Below, in pieces: positions 1 through 5,425 of a stretch of 5,425 nucleotides of DNA (position 1 is its first letter; the number at the start of each line of letters is the position of its first letter). The translations under genes and the position numbers were made by a program. The stretch lies in assembly GCA_009703845.1 (NCBI GenBank), contig WLFI01000062.1, forward strand, positions 1-5,425. The letters run 5' to 3'. This stretch comes from Actinomycetota bacterium. GTDB taxonomy: Bacteria > Actinomycetota > Actinomycetes > Actinomycetales > Microbacteriaceae. The notes beneath the pieces are model-generated. The model was not told the origin of the DNA, made no database searches, and saw only the letters and a program-made list of their open reading frames with translations.

Positions 1-257
1 CTAAGGTCTGCGACTGCCACTGCCTTGCTTCGGCTGTCGCGCAGCAGATCTAGCCCGGTAAAGCCGGCATCTAGTGAGCCTTCGCCCACATAGGTAGCGA
101 TGTCTCTTGGACGCAGGTAGAAAAACTCGATCTCGTGCTTGCTGTCGATCACGTGTAGGTCTTTAGGGTCGCGCCTAGTGGCGTATCCCGCTTCTTTGAG
201 CATCAACAACGCGGTTTCTGAAAGTATCCCTTTGTTGGGTACTGCAACTCTTAACAT
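1..257 (-). CDS. hisG: ATP phosphoribosyltransferase HisG, N-terminal part (cut by left window edge)
   Basis: HisG catalyses the first, committed step of histidine synthesis: ATP plus PRPP gives N1-(5-phosphoribosyl)-ATP and pyrophosphate, in the cytosol. I translated 85 codons from the ATG at 257; the frame is open to the window edge. The start [14 protein letters not shown] and the block [16 protein letters not shown] (residues 45-60), followed by [12 protein letters not shown] (61-72), match the N-terminal catalytic region of actinobacterial HisG. This group is usually the long form with a C-terminal regulatory domain inhibited by histidine, but that part lies outside the window, so long versus short form cannot be seen here. 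The ATG follows the hisE stop codon by 2 bp, with no convincing Shine-Dalgarno sequence, so translation is probably coupled to hisE. The product of this enzyme is the substrate of HisE next door. Confidence 0.95.
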   Translation of the reverse strand, partial: MLRVAVPNKGILSETALLMLKEAGYATRRDPKDLHVIDSKHEIEFFYLRPRDIATYVGEGSLDAGFTGLDLLRDSRSKAVAVADL

Positions 258-259
258 GG

Positions 260-523
260 CTAAAGTTTCTGGTTTAGGTCGGCTACTGAAATGCCTTTGG
301 CAATCATGAGAACTTGTAGGTGGTAGATCAGTTGTGAAATCTCTTCAACGGTGCGGTCTTTGCCCTCGTGTTCTGCGGCCATCCAAACTTCGGCAGCCTC
401 TTCAACTATCTTTTTACCGATGCTGTGAACCCCGGCGTCGAGCCACTTTACGGTCTCTGAACCGGCTGGGCGATCTAGGTTCTTCGCGGTTAGCTCTTCG
501 AACAAGCTCTCAAAGGATTTCAT
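260..523 (-). CDS. hisE: Phosphoribosyl-ATP pyrophosphatase HisE
   Basis: HisE hydrolyses phosphoribosyl-ATP to phosphoribosyl-AMP and pyrophosphate, the second step of histidine synthesis, in the cytosol. The 87-residue protein is a complete stand-alone HisE, not a HisI-HisE fusion. Acidic residues typical of this MazG-like all-alpha pyrophosphatase fold appear in [11 protein letters not shown] (37-47, with E41, E42 and E45) and in [14 protein letters not shown] (60-73, with E60 and E61), where they are expected to bind Mg2+. The EEISQL form, with Ser where many bacteria have Asp, and the AAEHEGKD segment resemble mycobacterial HisE as I recall it. The N-terminus [11 protein letters not shown] aligns with the usual start, so the ATG at 523 is well supported. 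It sits 27 bp after rpe and 2 bp before hisG. No Shine-Dalgarno sequence is visible; a TAATCT hexamer lies 6 nt before the ATG. Confidence 0.96.
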   Translation of the reverse strand: MKSFESLFEELTAKNLDRPAGSETVKWLDAGVHSIGKKIVEEAAEVWMAAEHEGKDRTVEEISQLIYHLQVLMIAKGISVADLNQKL

Positions 524-529
524 CTTTTA

Positions 530-535
530 AGATTA
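530..535 (-). promoter_or_regulatory. Candidate -10 element (TAATCT) for leaderless hisE-hisG transcription
   Basis: On the minus strand TAATCT fits the actinobacterial -10 pattern TAnnnT and is followed by six bases (TAAAAG) and then the hisE ATG. That spacing would put the transcription start at or next to the start codon. It lies in the 27-bp rpe-hisE gap, the longest gap in the window. I found no TTGACA-like -35 at 16-18 nt spacing (CGAAGT at 17 nt). There is no competing Shine-Dalgarno sequence. The call rests on sequence pattern only. Confidence 0.4.
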
Positions 536-550
536 CTAGCCTTTAGGCCG

Positions 551-1222
551 CTACTTCGTTTGCCGTAAGCCCTGGTTGGCTAGCACCCGCAGGTCTCGAA
601 TTCTTTGATTTCGATCATCCGAGCCAAAGACCGCTGATCCGGCAACGAATGTATCAGCTCCGTGTGCTGCAACTTTCTCGATATTGGCGAGGTCGATTCC
701 GCCATCTACCTGAAGTCTGATGTTCAACCCTTTAAGGGCTATCGCGCGCGCCGCCTGCGACACCTTGTCTAACGTGCTTTCGATTAGGCTCTGCCCTCCG
801 AAGCCTGGCTCAACTGTCATTACTAGAACAAGGTCAAATTCGCTAAGGTCGCCGAGAACTGCTTCCAAAGCTGTACCGGGTTTGACCGCTACGCCGGCCT
901 TCGCTCCGGCAGCGCGAATTCTTCTCGCCAGAGAGACGACGTCTTGACTAGCCTCGGCGTGAAAAGTCACGCTTGCAACGCCCAGCTCTACATATGGCAG
1001 GGCTTGCTCATCGGCCCTGTCGATCATGAGGTGCACGTCTAGCGGTCGTGCCGCAATCTCTTGCATTCGCTTGACCATTGGAATGCCAAAAGTCAGATTC
1101 GGAACAAAGTGCCCGTCCATCACGTCCACGTGGATGCTATCGGCGTCAGAGATCGACGCGAAATCCCGCTCAAAATTGACGAAGTCGGCCGAAAGAATGC
1201 TGGGGTGGATGTGCGCAGACAT
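551..1222 (-). CDS. rpe: Ribulose-phosphate 3-epimerase
   Basis: Rpe interconverts D-ribulose 5-phosphate and D-xylulose 5-phosphate in the pentose phosphate pathway; it is a cytosolic metal-dependent (beta/alpha)8 barrel. The 223-residue length is normal. The expected motifs are all present in order: PSILSADF (7-14), HVDVMDGHFVPN (31-42), DVHLMI (62-67), FHAEA (87-91), VAVKPGT (111-117), VMTVEPGFGGQ (134-144), QVDGGI (171-176) and GADTFVAGSAVF (188-199). The metal and catalytic set H31, D33, H64 and D173 is intact, with D33 and D173 the expected acid-base pair. The ATG at 1222 gives the standard N-terminus. It lies 4 bp after the rsmB stop and 27 bp before hisE. There is only a loosely purine-rich stretch upstream, too far for a good ribosome site. 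Its link to PRPP supply may explain the his neighbours, which is an inference. Confidence 0.98.
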   Translation of the reverse strand: MSAHIHPSILSADFVNFERDFASISDADSIHVDVMDGHFVPNLTFGIPMVKRMQEIAARPLDVHLMIDRADEQALPYVELGVASVTFHAEASQDVVSLARRIRAAGAKAGVAVKPGTALEAVLGDLSEFDLVLVMTVEPGFGGQSLIESTLDKVSQAARAIALKGLNIRLQVDGGIDLANIEKVAAHGADTFVAGSAVFGSDDRNQRIRDLRVLANQGLRQTK

Positions 1223-1226
1223 GTGG

Positions 1227-2579
1227 CTAGACTACTTCTCTCTTGCGAATCACGGCGATAAACATCGCATCCGTGTCATCGCGGTCTGGCCAGAGTTGGG
1301 CAGTTTTTCGATTGGGATTTAGTCGAAGGCTCGGCTCTATTTCGCTCAGGATCGAGTTGGCGTTTAGTAACTCGGCCGTCTCTCCAAAACTTCTTAGTGC
1401 TTGCTCGACTATTGCGGTTGTCTCACTCGGGTGCGGTGAGCAAGTGGAGTATGTAAGCACTCCACCAGGTTTTAGAACAGACCAAGCCGCTTCGACCAGT
1501 TCTTTCTGCAAAAGATTGAGCGCCTTCAGATCGCCAGGTGACTTGCGCCAGCGAGCCTCTGGTCTGCGTCGAAGTGCCCCTAGGCCGGTGCACGGGGCGT
1601 CAACTAGAACTCGATCAAACGAACCAGTAATTTCTCGACCATCCAACTGGCGAACCTTGGCGCTAAAACCCGACGCCGATAAGGCTTTTCGAACCAGCTC
1701 TGCTCTGTGAGGTGCGGGCTCGACGCAGGTCAGAGCAGAAGACGTCGACTTTGCCAGAGCCGCCATAAGCACAGCTTTTCCACCTGGACCAGCGCACAAG
1801 TCGAGCCAACTCTCGTTTGAATTGGCCCCGTGTGCAGCGACGAGTGCTACCAATTGTGAACCAGCATCCTGCACGCGCATGGAGCCATCCGCCACAGCGG
1901 GAATCTCGCCTGGGTTGCCTGGCTGCGCTAAGTAGCCAATAGGGCTGCTCACATGTTGTTCGAAGCCGTCAAGGGTGGCGCGATCAACTTGCCCCGGAAG
2001 AGCAACGAGATTCACTCTCGCAGGTTCGTTGTCAGACTCTAGAAGATGTTCAAGCTCCGCGGCCCTGCCGTCTGCACTGAGCGCCAGTCTCAGTGATGTG
2101 ACTATCCAGCTCGGGTGGGCATATTTGAGGGCCAAGCGGTCAGTCTCATTTGTTGCCTTCGCAAGAATCACGGTCATCCAGTGTTCTAGGTCGTGCTGGG
2201 CCACTTTTCGAAGGCTCGCATTCACTAAACCAGACGCCTTGCCGCCAGCGAAGGCCTTGGATTGTTCAACACTCTCGTTCAAGGTGGCGTGAACGGGGAT
2301 GCGCGTGTAAAGCAACTGGTAAACCCCAAGTTGCATGACCGCGCGAACTCCTGGGTCTAGATCACCCACCGGTCGGCTCGAGACCTCGTTAATGATCGCC
2401 TCTAGCGTGTTCTTTCGCCTCAGGGAGCCGAAAGCTAGCTCTTGAGCAAGAGCTGCATTTCTCGAATCGAGTCGTTTGCTGGTCGAGAGTTGATTCAAAA
2501 GCAGGTTGGCGTAGGCATCATCGGCTTCGACTCGAAGCAAGACCTCAAGTGCAACCTGTCGGGCGATTGCTATGGTCAT
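1227..2579 (-). CDS. rsmB: 16S rRNA (cytosine-967-C5)-methyltransferase, RsmB/Sun family
   Basis: RsmB transfers a methyl group from SAM to C5 of cytosine 967 (E. coli numbering) in 16S rRNA during small-subunit assembly. The 450-residue protein has a NusB-like RNA-binding domain at about 1-140 and a Rossmann-fold methyltransferase domain at about 230-447. Visible motifs are VQDAGSQL (236-243), SAM-binding LDLCAGPGGK (259-268), DAPCTGLGALRRRPEARWR (327-345) and TYSTCSPHPSET (376-387). C380 is the expected nucleophile and C330 the second cysteine that releases the product, so the two-cysteine m5C mechanism looks intact. The SPHPSET form after the nucleophile is like actinobacterial members. 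The ATG at 2579 overlaps the fmt stop (ATGA), and AGG lies 8 nt upstream. The fused NusB domain argues against RsmF or RlmI-type relatives; the exact target base is taken from the family, not seen. Confidence 0.96.
   Translation of the reverse strand: MTIAIARQVALEVLLRVEADDAYANLLLNQLSTSKRLDSRNAALAQELAFGSLRRKNTLEAIINEVSSRPVGDLDPGVRAVMQLGVYQLLYTRIPVHATLNESVEQSKAFAGGKASGLVNASLRKVAQHDLEHWMTVILAKATNETDRLALKYAHPSWIVTSLRLALSADGRAAELEHLLESDNEPARVNLVALPGQVDRATLDGFEQHVSSPIGYLAQPGNPGEIPAVADGSMRVQDAGSQLVALVAAHGANSNESWLDLCAGPGGKAVLMAALAKSTSSALTCVEPAPHRAELVRKALSASGFSAKVRQLDGREITGSFDRVLVDAPCTGLGALRRRPEARWRKSPGDLKALNLLQKELVEAAWSVLKPGGVLTYSTCSPHPSETTAIVEQALRSFGETAELLNANSILSEIEPSLRLNPNRKTAQLWPDRDDTDAMFIAVIRKREVV
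1229..1234 (-). promoter_or_regulatory. Candidate -10 element (TAGTCT) before rpe
   Basis: TAGTCT on the minus strand fits TAnnnT and lies exactly 6 nt (AGCCAC) before the rpe ATG, the same geometry as at hisE. It is embedded in the last codons of rsmB (GTA GTC TAG), so it overlaps coding sequence. No recognisable -35 is present at 17 or 18 nt spacing (CGCCGT, TCGCCG). It could be coincidental, but no Shine-Dalgarno sequence explains rpe initiation either. Confidence 0.3.
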
Positions 2580-3505
2580 GCATCAAACCTAGCGGGCAGG
2601 GCAACTCCCCTTGCCCAATCGGTTGCCGGCATAGGTTGTTTACCTGCGGGTTGCACCTGAAGTAGTTCAACAGCCCCCTCGCCCGTAGCAACAATGATTC
2701 TGCCGTCTGTAAAAGCTACTAATCCCGGCGCACCGGCCTCGCCTCTAGCCAGCTCACGAGCCTCGTGAATCTTGAATGATTCGCCGCCAAGAGTTGTCCA
2801 GGCACCAGGCTCGGGGTTCATCGCCAAAACTTGTCGCTCAATTTGAAGTGCACCCCGAGTCCAATCGATTCGGGCTTGTTCTCGGTTTAGCTTGGGAGCT
2901 AAAGAAACGCCTTTGGCCTCGTCTTGCGGAATGAGGCTGTGGCTCTCAAGCAATACTCCCGGTAGTTCTTGGTTAAGCAGGGTGCAACCGAGCTCGGTAA
3001 GCCGAGACAAAAGCCTCGCAGAGTTTTCACCTGGCTGAATCTGAGTCGGTACAGATCCGACTAAGTCACCTGTATCCAGGCCTTTGTCTATTTTGAATAG
3101 AGTGACTCCAGTTTCTCTGTCACCGTTGAGAATCGCGTGCTGCACCGGTGCTGCGCCGCGCCACTTGGGCAGCAGGCTGTAGTGAAGATTGAACCAACCG
3201 TTCGAAAGGGCTTGAAGCGCTGACTGCTTTAGAAGCGCGCCGAAGGCGACTACAACTGCGGTCTTGCAACCGGTTTCGGCGATTATGGTGAGGCAAGTGT
3301 CATCGATTGCGTTTGTTTTGTGAACTTGAAGCCCGAGTCTTTCAGCGGTCACGGCGACAGCCGACGGGGTCAACACACGCTTTCGCCCAACTGGAGCGTC
3401 TGGACGCGTAATAACTAAGGAGATGTCGAAGCCGCTTTTGACCAGATACTCGAGGGTAGTGGCGGCATTAGCCGGAGTTCCTGCGAAAATGAGCGATTCA
3501 GTCAT
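2576..3505 (-). CDS. fmt: Methionyl-tRNA formyltransferase
   Basis: Fmt formylates the amino group of Met on initiator tRNA using 10-formyltetrahydrofolate, so that bacterial translation starts with fMet. The 309-residue protein has the usual two parts: an N-terminal formyltransferase domain (about 1-190) and a C-terminal OB-like tRNA-binding domain (about 205-305). The N-terminus gives LIFAGTP (5-11). The catalytic triad equivalents N106, H108 and D144 fall at the same numbers as in E. coli Fmt, within WFNLHYSLLPKWRGAAPVQ (104-122) and GLDTGD (142-147). LAPKLNREQARIDW (202-215) and MNPEPGAW (229-236) are typical of the C-terminal part. The ATG at 3505 is 5 bp after the priA stop; AAAGG is about 13 nt upstream, too far for a strong ribosome site. 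It overlaps rsmB by 4 bp. Peptide deformylase, often next to fmt in other phyla, is not in this window. Confidence 0.98.
   Translation of the reverse strand: MTESLIFAGTPANAATTLEYLVKSGFDISLVITRPDAPVGRKRVLTPSAVAVTAERLGLQVHKTNAIDDTCLTIIAETGCKTAVVVAFGALLKQSALQALSNGWFNLHYSLLPKWRGAAPVQHAILNGDRETGVTLFKIDKGLDTGDLVGSVPTQIQPGENSARLLSRLTELGCTLLNQELPGVLLESHSLIPQDEAKGVSLAPKLNREQARIDWTRGALQIERQVLAMNPEPGAWTTLGGESFKIHEARELARGEAGAPGLVAFTDGRIIVATGEGAVELLQVQPAGKQPMPATDWARGVALPARFDA
2586..2591 (-). promoter_or_regulatory. Candidate -10 element (TAGGTT) or AGG ribosome site before rsmB
   Basis: TAGGTT on the minus strand fits TAnnnT and is 6 nt (TGATGC) before the rsmB ATG, matching the geometry at rpe and hisE. 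The same bases hold AGG, 8 nt before the ATG, which could serve as a modest Shine-Dalgarno sequence. With the ATGA overlap, translational coupling to fmt is the simpler explanation here, so this is the least certain promoter candidate of the set. Confidence 0.25.
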
Positions 3506-3510
3506 CGGTT

Positions 3511-5397
3511 CTAGAGTACCTTTGCGTCGTCCATCTTGATGGTTAGCGGGCGCTGGATGCGACCACTCTTGGTGTAGCGCTTGGATAGGGCTGGCGCGAT
3601 GGCGGCGCTGCGGAGCAACTTTGCTACTTGTGCTCCGGACGAATAAGGATAGGTGGCCAACAAGCGGCTGTCGCCGGAAGTTTCTAGTGACGAGATGCCG
3701 AGTATGCGAACACCTTCAACTTGCTCTAAAACAGTTTTCACCGGCTGAAGATCTTCGCGCGCTCCCGAAATGCTGACCAGTCTCACAGCAGGTGGAAAAC
3801 CAAGTTCGATACGTTCGTTTAGCAACTTGGCCGCCAGCTCATCGACCTGCCACAGACTGAGCGCCTGGCCAAATTCAGGGCTAACTCCGATGATCGCACC
3901 CTTGCCGTCGCCAGATAAAAGGCTTAATGCGTTTGCCCACTTTCGAATTGCTTGCTCGGTTGCATCTAAATGGTCGCGAGATAGCTCAAGGTCAGCATCC
4001 AAAATCACCACAGCTGAGTATCCCGATTCACAAATTGGCTCGGCCCCGGCGGTTGAAACCACTATTGCTGGCTCGCCCTTTAGGAACATGACCCCGCTCT
4101 CGCCCGTTGCTTCAATAAGTCGCACACCTGGAAAACTCTTGCCAAATTCTTGCAACGTGCGGCTAGTGCCGGCTCTTCCACGTTTAACCTTTTGCGAATT
4201 GCAGTCGCGGCAAGTTATGTTCAGATTGAATCCTGAGCAAACCCTGCAGACAACCTGCTGCTTTGAGTTTTCCCACAACGGTCCATTGCAGAATCCGCAT
4301 GCGGATCGCTTGCCGCAATCGCTACAACTGATCGAAGTTGAAGACCCTTTGGCCGCAACCTGAACTAGCACTGCGCCCGTTTTTAGGCCTTCTTTGATAA
4401 CGCGATGAGCCAAGGAATCGACTCGAAAGCCATCACTGCTAAATGCAACATTGGGGCGCACACTCTTTTGCGTCTGAGCCTGCAGGTAACCGAGTGTTTC
4501 TAGACGTTTAACGGTTGCGCTTTTTGCGTGTTGCAAGAAAACCAGTTGACAATCTTCGATGCTTTGTCTGACCAAGGCAACATCTCTGCTGTGTAGGTAC
4601 GGCGAACCCTCATCTTGGTGACCCTCATCCCCTTCGTCCCATAGAACGATGGCGCCCAGATTGGATAGCGGCGAGTAGAGGGCGCTTCTTGATCCAAGAA
4701 CAATCTGAGGATGCGACTCGAGAGCTCTTAGGTGGCGAGCGAATTGCTCGCTCTTGGTTGCGTTGGTGTCATAGGAGTTTATAAATTCCGAAAGATTAGC
4801 CTTCTCAAACACGAGCTGTAAGCGTTCGACATCTCTGAAGTCAGGAACACAGACAATCACCGACTGCGATTCGGAAAGCATTAGGTGGCACAAGCGCACC
4901 ACCTCGTGAAGCCATCGGCTTTCTAATACCGAGTTGTGTTCAACAAACCCTGGCATCACCGAAATGGATGCAAGTTGGTGTGCAGCCAATTGTTCATGCT
5001 CGTGAAAGGGCACTAGTTCCGCGCGGTACTCTTCACCCGTCCAAGACTTATCGACGCGAACCATGCGATCGGGGCAGGCAACTTTTAGAAGTTCTCCAAA
5101 CGAAAGAGCCTGGCGCGCAGCCAAGGTCTGGCAGAGTTCGAGAATCTTGGGCGTGACTAAAACTCTTTCACTGACAACCGAGGCGACCGCTGAGAGTTCA
5201 CCACCGAAGCTACTAGATTCGGCTATCTCAACTACGAATCCGGTTCGGTTCTTCGCTGACCGACCAAAAGGCACTTCGACCAACTGCCCTACTCTGACCG
5301 AGTCGGCTAGTTCGTCTGGTATTTGGTAGTCAAAAAATCTGTCTAACTGTGGAAGCGCCGAGTCGAAAGCGACCCTAGCCACCTGAGCAATCGACAT
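3511..5397 (-). CDS. priA: Primosomal protein N' (PriA), actinobacterial type lacking helicase motifs
   Basis: PriA recognises stalled or broken replication forks and reloads the replisome. The 628-residue protein starts with a DNA 3'-end-binding-type domain (about 1-105; VARVAFDSALPQLDRFFDY at 6-24). A degenerate helicase region (about 145-345) follows, then a zinc region with eight cysteines in four CxxC pairs (C358/361, C367/370, C384/387, C396/399) and a C-terminal region with ELGFPPAVRL (531-540). No Walker A motif (GxxGxGKT) is present before the second domain, and the DEEH-type Walker B position reads WDEGDE (253-258). This loss is characteristic of actinobacterial PriA, which is annotated as probably having no helicase activity. 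TAGAEPICESGY (449-460) is also like actinobacterial members. The ATG at 5397 shares its A with the upstream stop (TAATG); AGGTG lies 4 nt upstream. fmt follows after 5 bp. Confidence 0.93.
   Translation of the reverse strand: MSIAQVARVAFDSALPQLDRFFDYQIPDELADSVRVGQLVEVPFGRSAKNRTGFVVEIAESSSFGGELSAVASVVSERVLVTPKILELCQTLAARQALSFGELLKVACPDRMVRVDKSWTGEEYRAELVPFHEHEQLAAHQLASISVMPGFVEHNSVLESRWLHEVVRLCHLMLSESQSVIVCVPDFRDVERLQLVFEKANLSEFINSYDTNATKSEQFARHLRALESHPQIVLGSRSALYSPLSNLGAIVLWDEGDEGHQDEGSPYLHSRDVALVRQSIEDCQLVFLQHAKSATVKRLETLGYLQAQTQKSVRPNVAFSSDGFRVDSLAHRVIKEGLKTGAVLVQVAAKGSSTSISCSDCGKRSACGFCNGPLWENSKQQVVCRVCSGFNLNITCRDCNSQKVKRGRAGTSRTLQEFGKSFPGVRLIEATGESGVMFLKGEPAIVVSTAGAEPICESGYSAVVILDADLELSRDHLDATEQAIRKWANALSLLSGDGKGAIIGVSPEFGQALSLWQVDELAAKLLNERIELGFPPAVRLVSISGAREDLQPVKTVLEQVEGVRILGISSLETSGDSRLLATYPYSSGAQVAKLLRSAAIAPALSKRYTKSGRIQRPLTIKMDDAKVL
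3513..3518 (-). promoter_or_regulatory. Candidate -10 element (TACTCT) before fmt
   Basis: TACTCT on the minus strand fits TAnnnT and lies 7 nt (AGAACCG) before the fmt ATG. It is formed by the last codons of priA (GTA CTC TAG), much like the one in the rsmB tail before rpe. No TTGACA-like sequence is seen at 16-18 nt spacing. The nearest Shine-Dalgarno-like run (AAAGG) is about 13 nt from the ATG. The evidence is positional only. Confidence 0.28.
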
Positions 5398-5425
5398 TAG
5401 GCACCTATAGCGCGCAACAGCTCAG
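5397..5425 (-). CDS. metK: Probable S-adenosylmethionine synthetase (MetK), last eight complete codons
   Basis: Reading the minus strand into the window gives an open frame ending ELLRAIGA and a TAA stop, whose last A is the first base of the priA ATG (TAATG). Eight residues cannot identify a protein. The MetK assignment rests on actinobacterial gene order, where metK usually lies directly upstream of priA, and on a helical C-terminal tail compatible with MetK. The one-base overlap suggests that priA is co-transcribed with it and translationally coupled. MetK would supply the SAM used by RsmB two genes downstream. A different upstream gene is possible. Confidence 0.5.

Noticed and set aside
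538..547. Short dyad GCCT-AA-AGGC between rpe and hisE as a possible terminator
   Set aside because: A four-base stem with a two-base loop cannot form a stable hairpin, and no U-tract follows it.
1243..1710. 155-codon plus-strand open frame antisense to rsmB
   Set aside because: It lies opposite the catalytic half of rsmB; its low-complexity Ser/Arg-rich translation looks like a shadow frame rather than a gene.
2987..2998. Perfect 12-bp palindrome ACCGAGCTCGGT
   Set aside because: It is in the middle of fmt coding sequence, is a single copy with no loop or partner site, and is explained by the codons for the conserved-looking TELG stretch. One such palindrome by chance is not surprising in 5.4 kb.
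3770..4363. 197-codon plus-strand open frame antisense to priA
   Set aside because: It lies wholly inside the well-supported priA gene, has no recognisable domain and shows no ribosome site that I could see. Its composition (Ser, Arg, Pro and Leu rich) is typical of antisense reading of a coding gene.
4546..4551. Plus-strand TTGACA, a perfect -35 consensus antisense to priA
   Set aside because: No TAnnnT or TATAAT-like hexamer follows at 17 nt (TGACCA there), and no plus-strand gene lies downstream.
4500..4703. 67-codon minus-strand frame inside priA
   Set aside because: It is an alternative frame of priA with no domain, and priA is continuous across it, so no frameshift or nested gene needs to be invoked.
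4735..4751. Inverted repeat GCGAGC-gaatt-GCTCGC resembling a small hairpin
   Set aside because: It is inside priA coding sequence, has a stem of only six pairs and no T-run on either strand, and is far from any gene end, so it does not qualify as a terminator or operator.

Overview
The window reads as a dense, single-strand gene cluster from an actinobacterium. All supported genes lie on the minus strand. In transcription order (right to left) they are: the last codons of a probable S-adenosylmethionine synthetase (metK), primosomal protein N' (priA), methionyl-tRNA formyltransferase (fmt), 16S rRNA m5C967 methyltransferase (rsmB/sun), ribulose-5-phosphate 3-epimerase (rpe), phosphoribosyl-ATP pyrophosphatase (hisE) and the N-terminal 85 codons of ATP phosphoribosyltransferase (hisG), which runs off the left edge.

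The gene order metK-priA-fmt-rsmB-rpe-...-hisE-hisG, the Walker-A-less PriA and the actinobacterial-style HisE and HisG sequences all point to Actinomycetota. Base composition looks only moderately GC-rich (roughly half by eye), which is low for that phylum. It would fit small-genome aquatic Microbacteriaceae (Rhodoluna/Aquiluna-like lineages), but that placement is an inference.

Packing is extreme. metK/priA share one base (TAATG), priA-fmt are 5 bp apart, fmt/rsmB overlap by 4 bp (ATGA), rsmB-rpe are 4 bp apart, rpe-hisE 27 bp, and hisE-hisG 2 bp. There is no intergenic stretch over 27 bp. I see no rRNA, tRNA, terminator, mobile element, CRISPR or long repeat.

Functionally, the cluster joins SAM supply (metK) and a SAM-using rRNA methyltransferase (rsmB), replication restart (priA), initiator-tRNA formylation (fmt), a pentose-phosphate enzyme (rpe) and the first two steps of histidine synthesis (hisG, hisE). 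Rpe interconverts ribulose-5-P and xylulose-5-P. The same pentose pool feeds PRPP, a HisG substrate, so the rpe-his neighbourhood makes metabolic sense.

The most interesting non-coding signal is a recurrent TAnnnT hexamer (actinobacterial -10-like) placed 6-7 nt before the start codons of fmt, rsmB, rpe and hisE. Shine-Dalgarno sequences at these genes are weak or absent. This could mean internal leaderless transcription starts inside an apparent operon. No previously undescribed protein system is visible; the genes are housekeeping.
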